A stretch of 64,000 bases of DNA from Anaerolineaceae bacterium (GTDB taxonomy: Bacteria; Chloroflexota; Anaerolineae; Anaerolineales; Anaerolineaceae). This document shows, in pieces, positions 49,743 to 58,597 of this stretch (position 1 is the first letter of the stretch; each line of letters begins with the position of its first letter). Under the pieces are notes generated by a model that had not been told where the DNA came from, searched no databases, and saw only the letters and a program-made list of their open reading frames with translations. The translations under genes were made by a program, and so were the position numbers. The stretch covers positions 372,001-436,000 of the forward strand of contig JAURZL010000018.1 in assembly GCA_030653365.1 (NCBI GenBank), read 5' to 3'.

Positions 49743-50207
49743 ATGAAAAAGAAATTAACACAAGCTCATCAACAAAAACCATGGAGGATACAAATTCAAC
49801 GTCTTGGATTTATTCTCCTTGTTTTGGTTGTAGCAGTGTTATCTTTTTTTATGAACCTGAACTTTACATCCAAAGCAGCCCAAGCTGGTGTGCAAATACG
49901 AATATTAGAAGCTGAAAGAGAGTCTCTTATTCGGTCAATTTCTGCCAATCGTACTGATTTAGCGATGTTAACTTCAGCTACTGTAATGCAAAATCGGGCA
50001 AAAGAATTAGGATTTGTTCCAGCTACAAGAGCTGATATCGAGTATTTATACATTGAAGATTATGTTGGCAAGCAACCACAACCAGTTTCCCTTCCTCCTA
50101 CAGTCAGGAATCAGGAAACAAATTATTTAACACCGGCATTCACACAATCTATCTGGGATTGGTTGTACCAGGGCACTTTTATTATGTTGGATCAAGAAGG
50201 CAAATAA
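49743..50207 (+). CDS. ftsL: FtsL-like cell division protein
   Basis: Bitopic divisome protein. The 154 aa have a basic N-terminus, a TM at about 21-41 (LGFILLVLVVAVLSFFMNLNF) and a short coiled coil (IRILEAERESLIRSISANRTDLAML). An RAKELGFVPATRADIEYLYI segment typical of FtsL/DivIC-like proteins follows, then a Pro-rich tail. It is assigned by position between rsmH and ftsI and by topology; the sequence is weakly conserved, as usual. The start codon is 39 bp after rsmH with GGTAGG nearby. Confidence 0.8.
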   Translation: MKKKLTQAHQQKPWRIQIQRLGFILLVLVVAVLSFFMNLNFTSKAAQAGVQIRILEAERESLIRSISANRTDLAMLTSATVMQNRAKELGFVPATRADIEYLYIEDYVGKQPQPVSLPPTVRNQETNYLTPAFTQSIWDWLYQGTFIMLDQEGK

Positions 50208-50208
50208 T

Positions 50209-52011
50209 ATGAAACAGGGAATGATTCGTTTTTATCTAGTTGGTATTGCAATTATTTTATTTTCCATAACTATCGTAGTTCGAATGGTTCAAATTCAAAC
50301 CGATCCAGTTTTTTCGGAAATTAGTAAAAAAGTTGGAAATCAGGCAATGTATAAACCCAAAGAATTTGAAGCTGTTCGAGGTAATATTTATGACCGTTGG
50401 GGAAACCTATTAGCTGGCAATAATGAGGTGTTCGAAATTGGTGTTAACTTAAACCAGGTTAACCAAAACAATAAGGAAGAGATTATCAGTTACCTATCCA
50501 GTCTGACTGGATTGAGCAGAGATTATGTAAAAGGACGAGTTGAAATTTCATACCAACCAGACCCATTGAAAGAAAATTATGCTGTTTTTTCAACAGTTGC
50601 AAGAAATGCTTCCGAAAAAATGGTTGAAGACATTGCTGCTGCTAAAGAAACAAATAATGCTTTGTATCCTGTAAGTTGGACTGGACGACTGCAACGCACA
50701 TATCCTGATAATCGTTTAGCAGCCAATTTATTAGGTTTCTATAGTTCCCAAGGTTTTTTTGGGGTTGAAGGATTTTACGATAATATTCTCTCCACAGTCG
50801 AATCCTCAACTTACATCTCCATGAATCCATATGATGTCATGGAAATTCCAGAAATTCCACATGGTGCCAGTGTAATTCTGACGATTGACCGTGAGATTCA
50901 GGCAAGAATTGAGGAGATACTCGATCGATCTATAAACGATTCCGGTTCAGCATCAGGTACAGTAATCATCATGGATCCAGAAACAGGTGAGATTCTTGCC
51001 ATGGCAACAACCCCGCGTGCAGACCTGAATCAATCTTCAGAGAAAATACTGGCTGAATATCCGACTTTAAATGTTGAAGGGTATGATGTTCAGACCCCAT
51101 ATAATCGTGCAATCATGCAAACCTATGAACCTGGTTCAGTATTTAAGGTATTTACACTCGCAGCAGCTTTAGATTCAGGTGCGATCACACCAGAAACAGA
51201 ATTCATCGATACTGGTGTTGTGAACATCGGAGGTATGACAATTTATAACTGGGATTATGGAGCCTGGGGGCCTCAGGATATGACGGGCTGTATGCAACAT
51301 TCTTTAAATGTGTGTTTGGTCTGGATGGCACAAGAAACAACTGTAAAGACTTTTTATGAATACCTGACTGCCTTTAATATTGATCGCAAAACAAATATTG
51401 ACATGGATGGTGAAACCAGTTATCCGTTTTTATCTCCAAGCAATCCAACACCATTTGGCTCCGATCCTAACGCTCCTCGCTGGTATGAAGGAATGATTGG
51501 TCCACATTCATTTGGTCAGGGTGTCTCTGTAACCCCCATTCGAATGATCACCTCAATTTCTGCATTAGCGAACGATGGTCGAATGATGGCTCCACATATT
51601 CAAAAAGCAGTTGTACAGGATGGAAGAATCCGATACTATAATCCAAAAATTGTTTCAACACCCATCAAACCAGAAACGGCACAAACAGTTACAGAGATGT
51701 TGGCAAATTCCCTGGAACTTGAATCCTCTGATGCCTATGTGGAAGGATATCGCATGGCTGGGAAAACAGGTACGGCTGAAATAGCAAGCCGAACCGGTTA
51801 TTTAAAAGGTGTAACAAATGCATCCTTTGTTGGATGGGGTCCGATAGATGATCCACAATTTATCATTTATATCTGGTTAGAAAAACCAAAAACAAGCATC
51901 TGGAGTTCTGTTGTGGCAGCTCCGGTCTTTAAAGAAATTGTTGAAAACCTGGTGATATTAATGGATATACCACCGGACCATATTCGATTAGAAATGGCGA
52001 GTACTCAATAA
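50209..52011 (+). CDS. ftsI: Septal peptidoglycan transpeptidase (PBP2b/FtsI type)
   Basis: Class B penicillin-binding protein crosslinking septal peptidoglycan. The 600 aa have an N-terminal TM (FYLVGIAIILFSITIVVRMV), then the dimerisation domain (EAVRGNIYDRWGNLLAG) and the transpeptidase domain. The transpeptidase motifs are SxxK (EPGSVFKVFTLAAAL), SxN (MQHSLNVCLVW) and KTG (MAGKTGTAEIASRTG). No PASTA repeats. It starts 1 bp after ftsL. The next gene is murF rather than the usual murE. Confidence 0.94.
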   Translation: MKQGMIRFYLVGIAIILFSITIVVRMVQIQTDPVFSEISKKVGNQAMYKPKEFEAVRGNIYDRWGNLLAGNNEVFEIGVNLNQVNQNNKEEIISYLSSLTGLSRDYVKGRVEISYQPDPLKENYAVFSTVARNASEKMVEDIAAAKETNNALYPVSWTGRLQRTYPDNRLAANLLGFYSSQGFFGVEGFYDNILSTVESSTYISMNPYDVMEIPEIPHGASVILTIDREIQARIEEILDRSINDSGSASGTVIIMDPETGEILAMATTPRADLNQSSEKILAEYPTLNVEGYDVQTPYNRAIMQTYEPGSVFKVFTLAAALDSGAITPETEFIDTGVVNIGGMTIYNWDYGAWGPQDMTGCMQHSLNVCLVWMAQETTVKTFYEYLTAFNIDRKTNIDMDGETSYPFLSPSNPTPFGSDPNAPRWYEGMIGPHSFGQGVSVTPIRMITSISALANDGRMMAPHIQKAVVQDGRIRYYNPKIVSTPIKPETAQTVTEMLANSLELESSDAYVEGYRMAGKTGTAEIASRTGYLKGVTNASFVGWGPIDDPQFIIYIWLEKPKTSIWSSVVAAPVFKEIVENLVILMDIPPDHIRLEMASTQ

Positions 52012-52018
52012 GGAAAAA

Positions 52019-53431
52019 ATGCTGACATTAGCCGATATTTTTGAAGCAATTACCAATACCAGACCCACTGCCCCGCAAATCATTAGCGAGGCAGCGGTTG
52101 ATTCACGTCAGGTGATTCCAGCTGGTTTGTTTATTGCATTACAAGGCGAACAACAAAATGGACATCAATATGTCAATGAAGCATTTAAGCGTGGTGCCCA
52201 GGCAGTCCTTATAGAAAAAGATATTGAAACTCATGCACCTATTGTTGATGTTCAGAATGGTACTTTTCCTTCAGATATGCCATCCTTTGATCAACCTATC
52301 GCCATTAAGGTCGGTAATACACTGGAAACACTGCAAAAAATTGCAGCATTTTGGCGTAAAAAGTTAAATATTCGGGTTATCGGTATAACAGGTTCGGTTG
52401 GAAAATCAACCACAAAAGAATTGGTTGCAGAAGTCCTAAGTCAGAAATACAGAACCGTTAAAAATATTGGAAATCTGAACAATGAAATTGGATTGCCTCT
52501 TTCTATCTTAAGAATGACCGAAAGTCATCAACGCGCGGTCTTGGAAATGGGTTTTTATATTCCGGGAGAAATAAAACTATTATGTGAAATAGCTGACCCG
52601 ATTACAGGTATCATCACAAATATTGGAACTGTTCATGCTGAACGAGCAGGTTCCATTCAAGCCATTGCACAGGGCAAAGCTGAATTAATAGAGTATTTGC
52701 CATCAAATGGAACAGCTATTTTAAATTATGACGATCCATGGGTTCGCCCCATGGCAGAGAAAACTAATGCCAGGGTTCTTTTCTACGGGTTGAATCCAGA
52801 AGCCCATCTCTGGGCAGATCAAATTGAAGGTTTAGGTTTGCAAGGTATTCGTTTCTGCTTGCATTATAAAAATGAAAGATTATTTCTACGCGTTCCACTG
52901 ATCGGTCAGCATTCTGTTCATACTGCATTAAGGGCAGCTGCTGTCGGCTTGACGGAAGGACTCTCCTGGCAGGAAATTGTTCATGGATTACAACAAGGCC
53001 ATACTCAATTAAGATTAGCAGCAGTGACAACACCTACCGGTGCTCTCATTTTAGATGACACTTACAATGCATCTCCCTATTCAGTAATGGCTGCCCTCAA
53101 TTTGCTGGATGAATTACAGGGAGAAAAATGTGCTGTCTTAGGGGACATGTTAGAATTAGGCCTTTATGAAAAACAAGGTCACGAAATGGTCGGTGTTCGA
53201 GCTGCTCAAGTAGTTAAAAGATTGGTCACCGTTGGAGAACGGGCAAAAATCATTGCGATGGCAGCCAGGCGATCAGGTCTTTCTAACGCCATGATAACAA
53301 GTGTCGATACAGTTGATGAAGCAATAAAAGCTTTAGAAGGAACATTACAAAAAAATGAAGTTGTCTTAATCAAAGGTTCACATGGCCTGCACATGGAACA
53401 GATCGTTTATGCCCTGGAGGTTAATGCATGA
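52019..53431 (+). CDS. murF: UDP-MurNAc-tripeptide-D-Ala-D-Ala ligase
   Basis: Adds D-Ala-D-Ala to the UDP-MurNAc tripeptide. The 470 aa contain DSRQVIPAGLFIALQGEQQN, the ATP loop GITGSVGKSTTKELVAEVL, NLNNEIGLPLSIL, EMGFYIPGEI, LILDDTYNASPYSVMAALN, LGDMLELG and IKGSHGLHME. These support MurF over MurE: the MurE motif DNPR is missing. It overlaps mraY by 4 bp. Confidence 0.95.
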   Translation: MLTLADIFEAITNTRPTAPQIISEAAVDSRQVIPAGLFIALQGEQQNGHQYVNEAFKRGAQAVLIEKDIETHAPIVDVQNGTFPSDMPSFDQPIAIKVGNTLETLQKIAAFWRKKLNIRVIGITGSVGKSTTKELVAEVLSQKYRTVKNIGNLNNEIGLPLSILRMTESHQRAVLEMGFYIPGEIKLLCEIADPITGIITNIGTVHAERAGSIQAIAQGKAELIEYLPSNGTAILNYDDPWVRPMAEKTNARVLFYGLNPEAHLWADQIEGLGLQGIRFCLHYKNERLFLRVPLIGQHSVHTALRAAAVGLTEGLSWQEIVHGLQQGHTQLRLAAVTTPTGALILDDTYNASPYSVMAALNLLDELQGEKCAVLGDMLELGLYEKQGHEMVGVRAAQVVKRLVTVGERAKIIAMAARRSGLSNAMITSVDTVDEAIKALEGTLQKNEVVLIKGSHGLHMEQIVYALEVNA

Positions 53432-54420
53432 ACGAAACTCCCATGGCATTGGCGCTGAGTGGAATCAGCTTCATGATGGCGGTTATTTGGGGTCCTCCAC
53501 TATTAAGGGTATTAAGACATTTCAAAATTGGAAAAATAATCCGGGTTGAAGGACCATATTCCCATATCAGTAAAATGGGAACTCCTACCATGGGTGGCGT
53601 TATGTTTATTGCGCCAGTCGTATTATTGACTGTTTTGTTAAATGCTGCTTCTTTGTTAGGGCTGAATGTTCTGGGTCGATCTGTTCTTTTACCTTTGGGA
53701 ACCTTGGTTGTTTTTAGCATTTTAGGGATGATTGATGATTGGGAAGGTGTTCGCGAATCCCGGAAAGGTATTGGATTGCGGGCTCGTACAAAATTCATCA
53801 TCCAGATTATCATTGCAACCGCCATCGGAATTATCCTCAAGTATGTTCTGGATGTCCCTGAAATGTTTTGGCCAGGAGTCCGAATAGAAATTCCACTTGG
53901 AATATTTTACGTTCCGATTGCAATTGTTACCATTGTCGGTTTTTCAAATGCAGTTAACCTGACAGATGGTTTGGATGGGTTGGCAGGATTGATCTCTGCG
54001 ACCGCATTGACGGCGTTTGGTGCGATTGCATTGATCCAGGGGCAAATCTACCTTGCCCGCTTTTGTTTCACGCTTGTTGGTGCAATTTTTGGGTTCTTGT
54101 GGTTCAATGTCCATCCAGCCCAATTGTTCATGGGCGATACAGGCTCATTGGCGTTAGGCGCTACCTTAGGCGTTGTGGCACTGATGACCGGTCAATGGTT
54201 ATTATTGCCGATCATTGCGATTATCCCCCTCAGCGAAACCTTAAGTGTGATGTTACAGGTAACCTATTTCAAACTTACTGGCGGAATGCGTTTGTTCAAA
54301 ATGTCTCCATTACACCACCACTTTGAATTAAGTGGATGGAGTGAAACCCAGGTTGTTCAACGTTTTTGGTTGGTCAGCCTGATTGCAGCATTAATTGGAA
54401 TTGCGTTGGCATTAATATGA
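53428..54420 (+). CDS. mraY: Phospho-MurNAc-pentapeptide transferase
   Basis: Transfers phospho-MurNAc-pentapeptide to undecaprenyl phosphate, forming lipid I. The 330 aa span about ten TM segments. Catalytic and signature motifs are SKMGTPTMGGVMFIAPVV, GMIDDWEGVR, FSNAVNLTDGLDGLAGLISA, FMGDTGSLALGATLGVVALM and SPLHHHFELSGWSE. It overlaps murF by 4 bp and murD by ATGA-type coupling. Confidence 0.97.
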   Translation: MNETPMALALSGISFMMAVIWGPPLLRVLRHFKIGKIIRVEGPYSHISKMGTPTMGGVMFIAPVVLLTVLLNAASLLGLNVLGRSVLLPLGTLVVFSILGMIDDWEGVRESRKGIGLRARTKFIIQIIIATAIGIILKYVLDVPEMFWPGVRIEIPLGIFYVPIAIVTIVGFSNAVNLTDGLDGLAGLISATALTAFGAIALIQGQIYLARFCFTLVGAIFGFLWFNVHPAQLFMGDTGSLALGATLGVVALMTGQWLLLPIIAIIPLSETLSVMLQVTYFKLTGGMRLFKMSPLHHHFELSGWSETQVVQRFWLVSLIAALIGIALALI

Positions 54421-55802
54421 AAACGAATTGGCAGGATAAAAATGTTCTAATCATTGGTGCTGCCCGGCAGGGTTTATCTTTGGCACGTTTTCTTTGTGTT
54501 CAAGGTGCTACTGTAACTTTAAACGACGGAAGACCAGAAAGTGAATTGCAAACCTCGATTGACCAATTAAATGGTCTACCCATCCATTGGGTTATGGGAC
54601 AACATCCTTTCAACTTATTAGAAAACATTGATCTTGTCTGTGTTTCAGGTGGTGTGCCTCTTGATATTCCATTGATTATTGAAGCATCCAAAAGAAATAT
54701 TCTCCTCTCAAATGATTCGCAAATATTCATGGAAACAGTTGCCGCTCCGGTGATAGCCATAACGGGATCCGCTGGAAAAACAACAACCACATCATTAATG
54801 GGTGACATTGCCAAAAGAGCAGCCCAATCAGATCAGAAAGTTTGGGTAGGTGGAAATATTGGAAACCCATTGATCAGTCAGGTTGAAGAAATTTTCAAAA
54901 ACGATATTGTCATTTTGGAATTATCCAGTTTCCAGCTTGAATTGATGACAAAGTCCCCGCATATCGCAGCAATAACCAACATAACACCTAACCATCTGGA
55001 CCGTCATAAAACATTGGACGCATATACAGCTGCAAAATCTCACATTCTCCTTCACCAAACATCAGCTGATTATGCAATTATTAATCGGGATGATTCTGGA
55101 GCCTCAAGTTTGAAACCCCTAATAAAAGGGCATTATGTCAGTTTTGGACTTTCTCCTTTACCAGAAAACGAAAATGGGGTCTTTGTTCAAGATCAATCAA
55201 TTCTTGTTTCGATCCATGATCAAATACAAGAAATCTGTACTTTTCAGGATATTCCATTAAAAGGCATCCATAATATTTACAATGTCCTGGCTGCATGTGC
55301 AATTTCTGGAGTTGCTGGTTTCGACGCTCAGTTGATAAAAAAAGCCATCAAAGAATTTAAAGGCGTACCACACCGACTTGAATTGGTTAGAACCTGGAAA
55401 GGTGTGCAATGGATTGATGATTCAATAGCTACAGCCCCCGAACGGACAATGGCAGCCATCGAATCTTTTAGCGAACCGATTATTTTGTTATTGGGAGGGA
55501 AAGATAAGAATCTCCCATGGGAAAAATTACTCCAACTCGTCAATGAAAAAGTTGACCATGTTGTTTTATTTGGAGATGCTGCATTGAAAATAAAAGATTA
55601 TATAGCAGGCATGGCATTTCAAAATCAAAGATTTTCATTACACTGCTGCACTCACCTACAGGAGGCAGTTCAATCAGCAAACAAGATTTCTCAACCAGGA
55701 GATATTGTTTTATTGTCTCCCGGGGGGACCAGTTATGATGAATTTAAGGATTTTGAAGAGAGAGGAGAAAAGTTTCAATTATGGGTTCAACAACTCGAAT
55801 AA
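54417..55802 (+). CDS. murD: UDP-MurNAc-L-Ala-D-Glu ligase
   Basis: Adds D-glutamate. The true start is ATG 54417 (MKTNWQDKNVLIIGAARQGLSL), overlapping the mraY stop codon as ATGA; the longer ORF start lies inside mraY. It is 461 aa, with an N-terminal Rossmann domain (NVLIIGAARQGLSLARFL), VSGGVPLDIPLI, the ATP loop ITGSAGKTTTTSLMGD, ILELSSFQLELM, NITPNHLDRH and HRLELVRTWKGVQWIDDSIA. The final LLSPGGTSYDEFKDFEERGE is diagnostic of MurD. It overlaps ftsW by 22 bp. Confidence 0.95.
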   Translation: MKTNWQDKNVLIIGAARQGLSLARFLCVQGATVTLNDGRPESELQTSIDQLNGLPIHWVMGQHPFNLLENIDLVCVSGGVPLDIPLIIEASKRNILLSNDSQIFMETVAAPVIAITGSAGKTTTTSLMGDIAKRAAQSDQKVWVGGNIGNPLISQVEEIFKNDIVILELSSFQLELMTKSPHIAAITNITPNHLDRHKTLDAYTAAKSHILLHQTSADYAIINRDDSGASSLKPLIKGHYVSFGLSPLPENENGVFVQDQSILVSIHDQIQEICTFQDIPLKGIHNIYNVLAACAISGVAGFDAQLIKKAIKEFKGVPHRLELVRTWKGVQWIDDSIATAPERTMAAIESFSEPIILLLGGKDKNLPWEKLLQLVNEKVDHVVLFGDAALKIKDYIAGMAFQNQRFSLHCCTHLQEAVQSANKISQPGDIVLLSPGGTSYDEFKDFEERGEKFQLWVQQLE

Positions 55803-57037
55803 ATCCTAAAAAATCAAACCAACAAACGCCAAAAATACCTTTTTGGAAGACCATTGATATTCCTTTGGTCCTGATTGTTCTTGCTTTATACGCATTCGGA
55901 TTGGTAATCCTTTATTCAGCATCCATGCCGATTGCTTTTTATTCAAGAACACCTTCCACACCATGGGACTATGTTTCGAGGCAGGCAATGTTTGGTTTGA
56001 TCGGCTTAGCCGGTGCATTTTTTATTGCCTGGATCGATTATCGTGTCTGGAAGAAATTCATGTTGCCAGCATTATTGGCAACCTGGGTAGTTTTATTTTT
56101 GGTCTTAATTATCGGTTCAGTCCGCCATGGTTCCACGAGAACTTTCTTTGATGGCAGTGTGCAACCATCCGAATTATCCAAAGTATTGATCATGCTTTAT
56201 CTTTCATTCTGGATCAAAAGCAAACAGGATAATCTCAAAAAATTAACATTCTGGGTTATACCGATTGGATTTGTTTTAGGTGTGACCGCAGTTTTATTAA
56301 TTCTCGAACCTGATTTTAGTGCTGTATTGACTCTTGTACTAATCAGCAGTTTAATTTTGTTCCTGGCGAATCTGGATTGGAAACAAATCATACTGATAGG
56401 TGTTTTTGCTGTCTTATCATTCTATTTAATTATCCAAATCAGCACCACTGGCAGTATTCGCTGGGGGCAATTCATTACAGGTTACAGAGACCCCCATTTA
56501 GCCCTAACCCAGGTTAAACGATCAATTGAATCAGTTGTCAATGGAGGATTCTTTGGCGTAGGAATAGGACAGGGAACCGTCAAGTTTACTGGTCTGGAAG
56601 TTGGACAATCCGATACGATCTTTACAGTTATCGCTGAAGAGATGGGGTTATTAGGCAGTAGTGTTGTTTTATTGCTGTTCATACTCTTGTTATGGAGAGG
56701 TTTTAAAATCGCACTAGAAAGCGAGGATCTTGCTGGGAGATTAATTGCTGCTGGTATCAGTTCATGGATTGTAATTGAAGCCTTTATCAACATCGGTAGC
56801 CTGTTTAATATCGTTCCGATTGGAGGAAATACACTTCCGTTTTTCAGTTTAGGTGGATCAAGCCTGGTCTCCATCCTTACAGGGATTGGATTTGTGCTCA
56901 GCGTAGGAAGAATCAATCAGATTAAAAAGATTCAAGAAAGGAGCCCATTTAGTGCGCTTGTTGATTTGCGCTGGCGGGACAGGCGGCGGAGTGTACCCCG
57001 CACTGGCCGTCCTGCAAGCAATGGAAGACAATTATAA
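55781..57037 (+). CDS. ftsW: FtsW-type lipid II polymerase (SEDS)
   Basis: SEDS-family peptidoglycan glycosyltransferase acting with FtsI at the septum. The 418 aa have about ten TM segments. Motifs are LYSASMPIAFYSRTPSTPWD, RHGSTRTFFDGSVQPSELSK, FSAVLTLVLISSLI, SIESVVNGGFFGVGIGQGTVKFTGLEV, ESDTIFTVIAEEMGLLGS-like QSDTIFTVIAEEMGLLGSS and GGNTLPFFSLGGSSLVSILTGIGFVL. Basic C-terminal tail. It overlaps murD by 22 bp and murG by 86 bp, unusually deep overlaps. Confidence 0.94.
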   Translation: MGSTTRINPKKSNQQTPKIPFWKTIDIPLVLIVLALYAFGLVILYSASMPIAFYSRTPSTPWDYVSRQAMFGLIGLAGAFFIAWIDYRVWKKFMLPALLATWVVLFLVLIIGSVRHGSTRTFFDGSVQPSELSKVLIMLYLSFWIKSKQDNLKKLTFWVIPIGFVLGVTAVLLILEPDFSAVLTLVLISSLILFLANLDWKQIILIGVFAVLSFYLIIQISTTGSIRWGQFITGYRDPHLALTQVKRSIESVVNGGFFGVGIGQGTVKFTGLEVGQSDTIFTVIAEEMGLLGSSVVLLLFILLLWRGFKIALESEDLAGRLIAAGISSWIVIEAFINIGSLFNIVPIGGNTLPFFSLGGSSLVSILTGIGFVLSVGRINQIKKIQERSPFSALVDLRWRDRRRSVPRTGRPASNGRQL

Positions 57038-58061
57038 TGATTTCCTTTGGGTGGGCGGTCAAGGTGGGATGGAAGCTGAATTGATCAAGCGTCTGAACCT
57101 CCCCTACGAAGAAATTCCAGCAGCTGGTGTGCATGGAATTGGTTTGCGTTCCCTGCCTGGTAATCTTTATAAACTCATTAAAGGTGTAATTAAATCTGCC
57201 CAAATCCTCAGAAGATTTCAGCCTGATGTGATTTTTTATACGGGTGGATTTGTGGCAGCGCCGATGGCGGTCGCGGGATTCAGTACCCCATCCGTTTTAT
57301 TTGTTCCTGATATTGAGCCTGGTTTTGCCTTAATTTTTCTTTCTAAATTTGCACATGCAATTGCCTTAACCACTGAAAACTCGAAGGATTTCTTCAAAAA
57401 AACAAAGAAATTAAAGGTAACAGGCTACCCTCTCAGAAAAGAATTAAGGGTATATCAAAAAGATGAAGCCATGCAGATCTTCAAACTGGATGGCAATTTA
57501 CCTGTGATTTTGGTGTATGGAGGAAGTAAAGGGGCTCATTCAATCAATCTGGCTATCTTGAATAATCTGGATGTCTTACTCTCAAAAGTTCAAATTATCC
57601 ATATTACGGGAAATAACGATTGGGCTGATTTTCAGAAAGTCCACCAGAAATTATCCCCTGAATTGGCAGCGAACTATCAGATTTACCCCTATCTCCATGA
57701 CGAAATGTCCGCTGCATTCTCCTGTTCGGAATTGTGTATTTCCAGAAGCGGTGCATCTACTCTGGGTGAATTACCATTCTTTGGGGTTCCTGCAATTCTT
57801 GTCCCGTACCCATACGCCTGGCGTTATCAAAAAACCAATGCACAGTACCTGGTTGATCATCAGGCAGCCATTTTGATTCCAAATGAGGAATTAGATGCCA
57901 GATTAACCCAACAAATCCTTAATTTAATTAATTCGCCTGATCAATTGGTGGAAATGAGCAAAGCAATGAAATCACTATCAAAACCAGATGCTGCTGATCA
58001 GATCGCTTCCCTCATTAGTCAACAGGTAACACCAACCTCCCGGAAAGGTGGTCTTTCATGA
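56952..58061 (+). CDS. murG: UDP-GlcNAc:lipid I GlcNAc transferase
   Basis: Forms lipid II. The 369 aa start with GTG 56952 (MRLLICAGGTGGGVYPALAVL), with AGGAG 8 nt upstream; this start gives the family N-terminus although it lies 86 bp inside ftsW. Other motifs are VLFVPDIEPGFALIFLSKFA, ILVYGGSKGAHSINLAILNN and CSELCISRSGASTLGELPFFGVPAILVPYP. In the usual GGTGGHxYPALA motif the His is replaced by Gly, then Val, here (GGTGGGVYPAL), which is worth a check because that His is catalytically important in E. coli MurG. Confidence 0.92.
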   Translation: MRLLICAGGTGGGVYPALAVLQAMEDNYNDFLWVGGQGGMEAELIKRLNLPYEEIPAAGVHGIGLRSLPGNLYKLIKGVIKSAQILRRFQPDVIFYTGGFVAAPMAVAGFSTPSVLFVPDIEPGFALIFLSKFAHAIALTTENSKDFFKKTKKLKVTGYPLRKELRVYQKDEAMQIFKLDGNLPVILVYGGSKGAHSINLAILNNLDVLLSKVQIIHITGNNDWADFQKVHQKLSPELAANYQIYPYLHDEMSAAFSCSELCISRSGASTLGELPFFGVPAILVPYPYAWRYQKTNAQYLVDHQAAILIPNEELDARLTQQILNLINSPDQLVEMSKAMKSLSKPDAADQIASLISQQVTPTSRKGGLS

Positions 58062-58597
58062 TTTCATTAGATGTCATCTTTTGGATGTATGTTTGTTTAT
58101 TTGCATTAATTGGGGCAATGCGTGGTTGGGCTCGGGAATTATTGGTGAGTTTTAGTGTAATTCTTGCATTATTTGTTCTTTCAGTACTTGAGCGGTTTGT
58201 ACCTTTTATTCGAGATACTTTGATGGTGAATTCCCCCGAATCATTTTTCTGGTTAAGAGCAATTCTGCTGGGTTCATTGGTCTTTTTCGGATATCAAACA
58301 CCAAAATTTCCAAAAATCGCAAATTCTGGCAGATTTGTCCGCGATCATTTTCAGGATATTTTATTAGGATTATTCCTGGGAGCAGTAAACGGATATCTGA
58401 TCTTTGGCAGTCTTTGGTTTTTCCTCGATGATGCCAGTTATCCTTTTTCATTCATCATCAGTCCAGATTTAAATTCAGAAATTGGTATCGTCACCCAGGA
58501 ATTGCTTGCATTTATGCCACCTGAATTACTTGGTGCGCCAACGATCTACTTTGCTGTCGCAATTGCATTTGTATTTGTTTTGGTGGTCTTTCTATGA
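58058..58597 (+). CDS. CvpA-like membrane protein in the dcw cluster
   Basis: A 179-aa membrane protein with four TM segments, beginning MISLDVIFWMYVCLFALIGAMRGWARELLVSFSVI. The initial TM with G-A-x-R-G-x-x-R-E-L-L resembles the CvpA (colicin V production) family, whose members affect envelope or membrane processes; the assignment is moderate. Other hydrophobic segments are FFWLRAILLGSLVFFGY, ILLGLFLGAVNGYLIFGSLW and IYFAVAIAFVFVLVVFL. It overlaps murG by 4 bp and murC by 4 bp, so it is firmly embedded in the operon. A role in division or wall synthesis is inferred from position only. Confidence 0.65.
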   Translation: MISLDVIFWMYVCLFALIGAMRGWARELLVSFSVILALFVLSVLERFVPFIRDTLMVNSPESFFWLRAILLGSLVFFGYQTPKFPKIANSGRFVRDHFQDILLGLFLGAVNGYLIFGSLWFFLDDASYPFSFIISPDLNSEIGIVTQELLAFMPPELLGAPTIYFAVAIAFVFVLVVFL

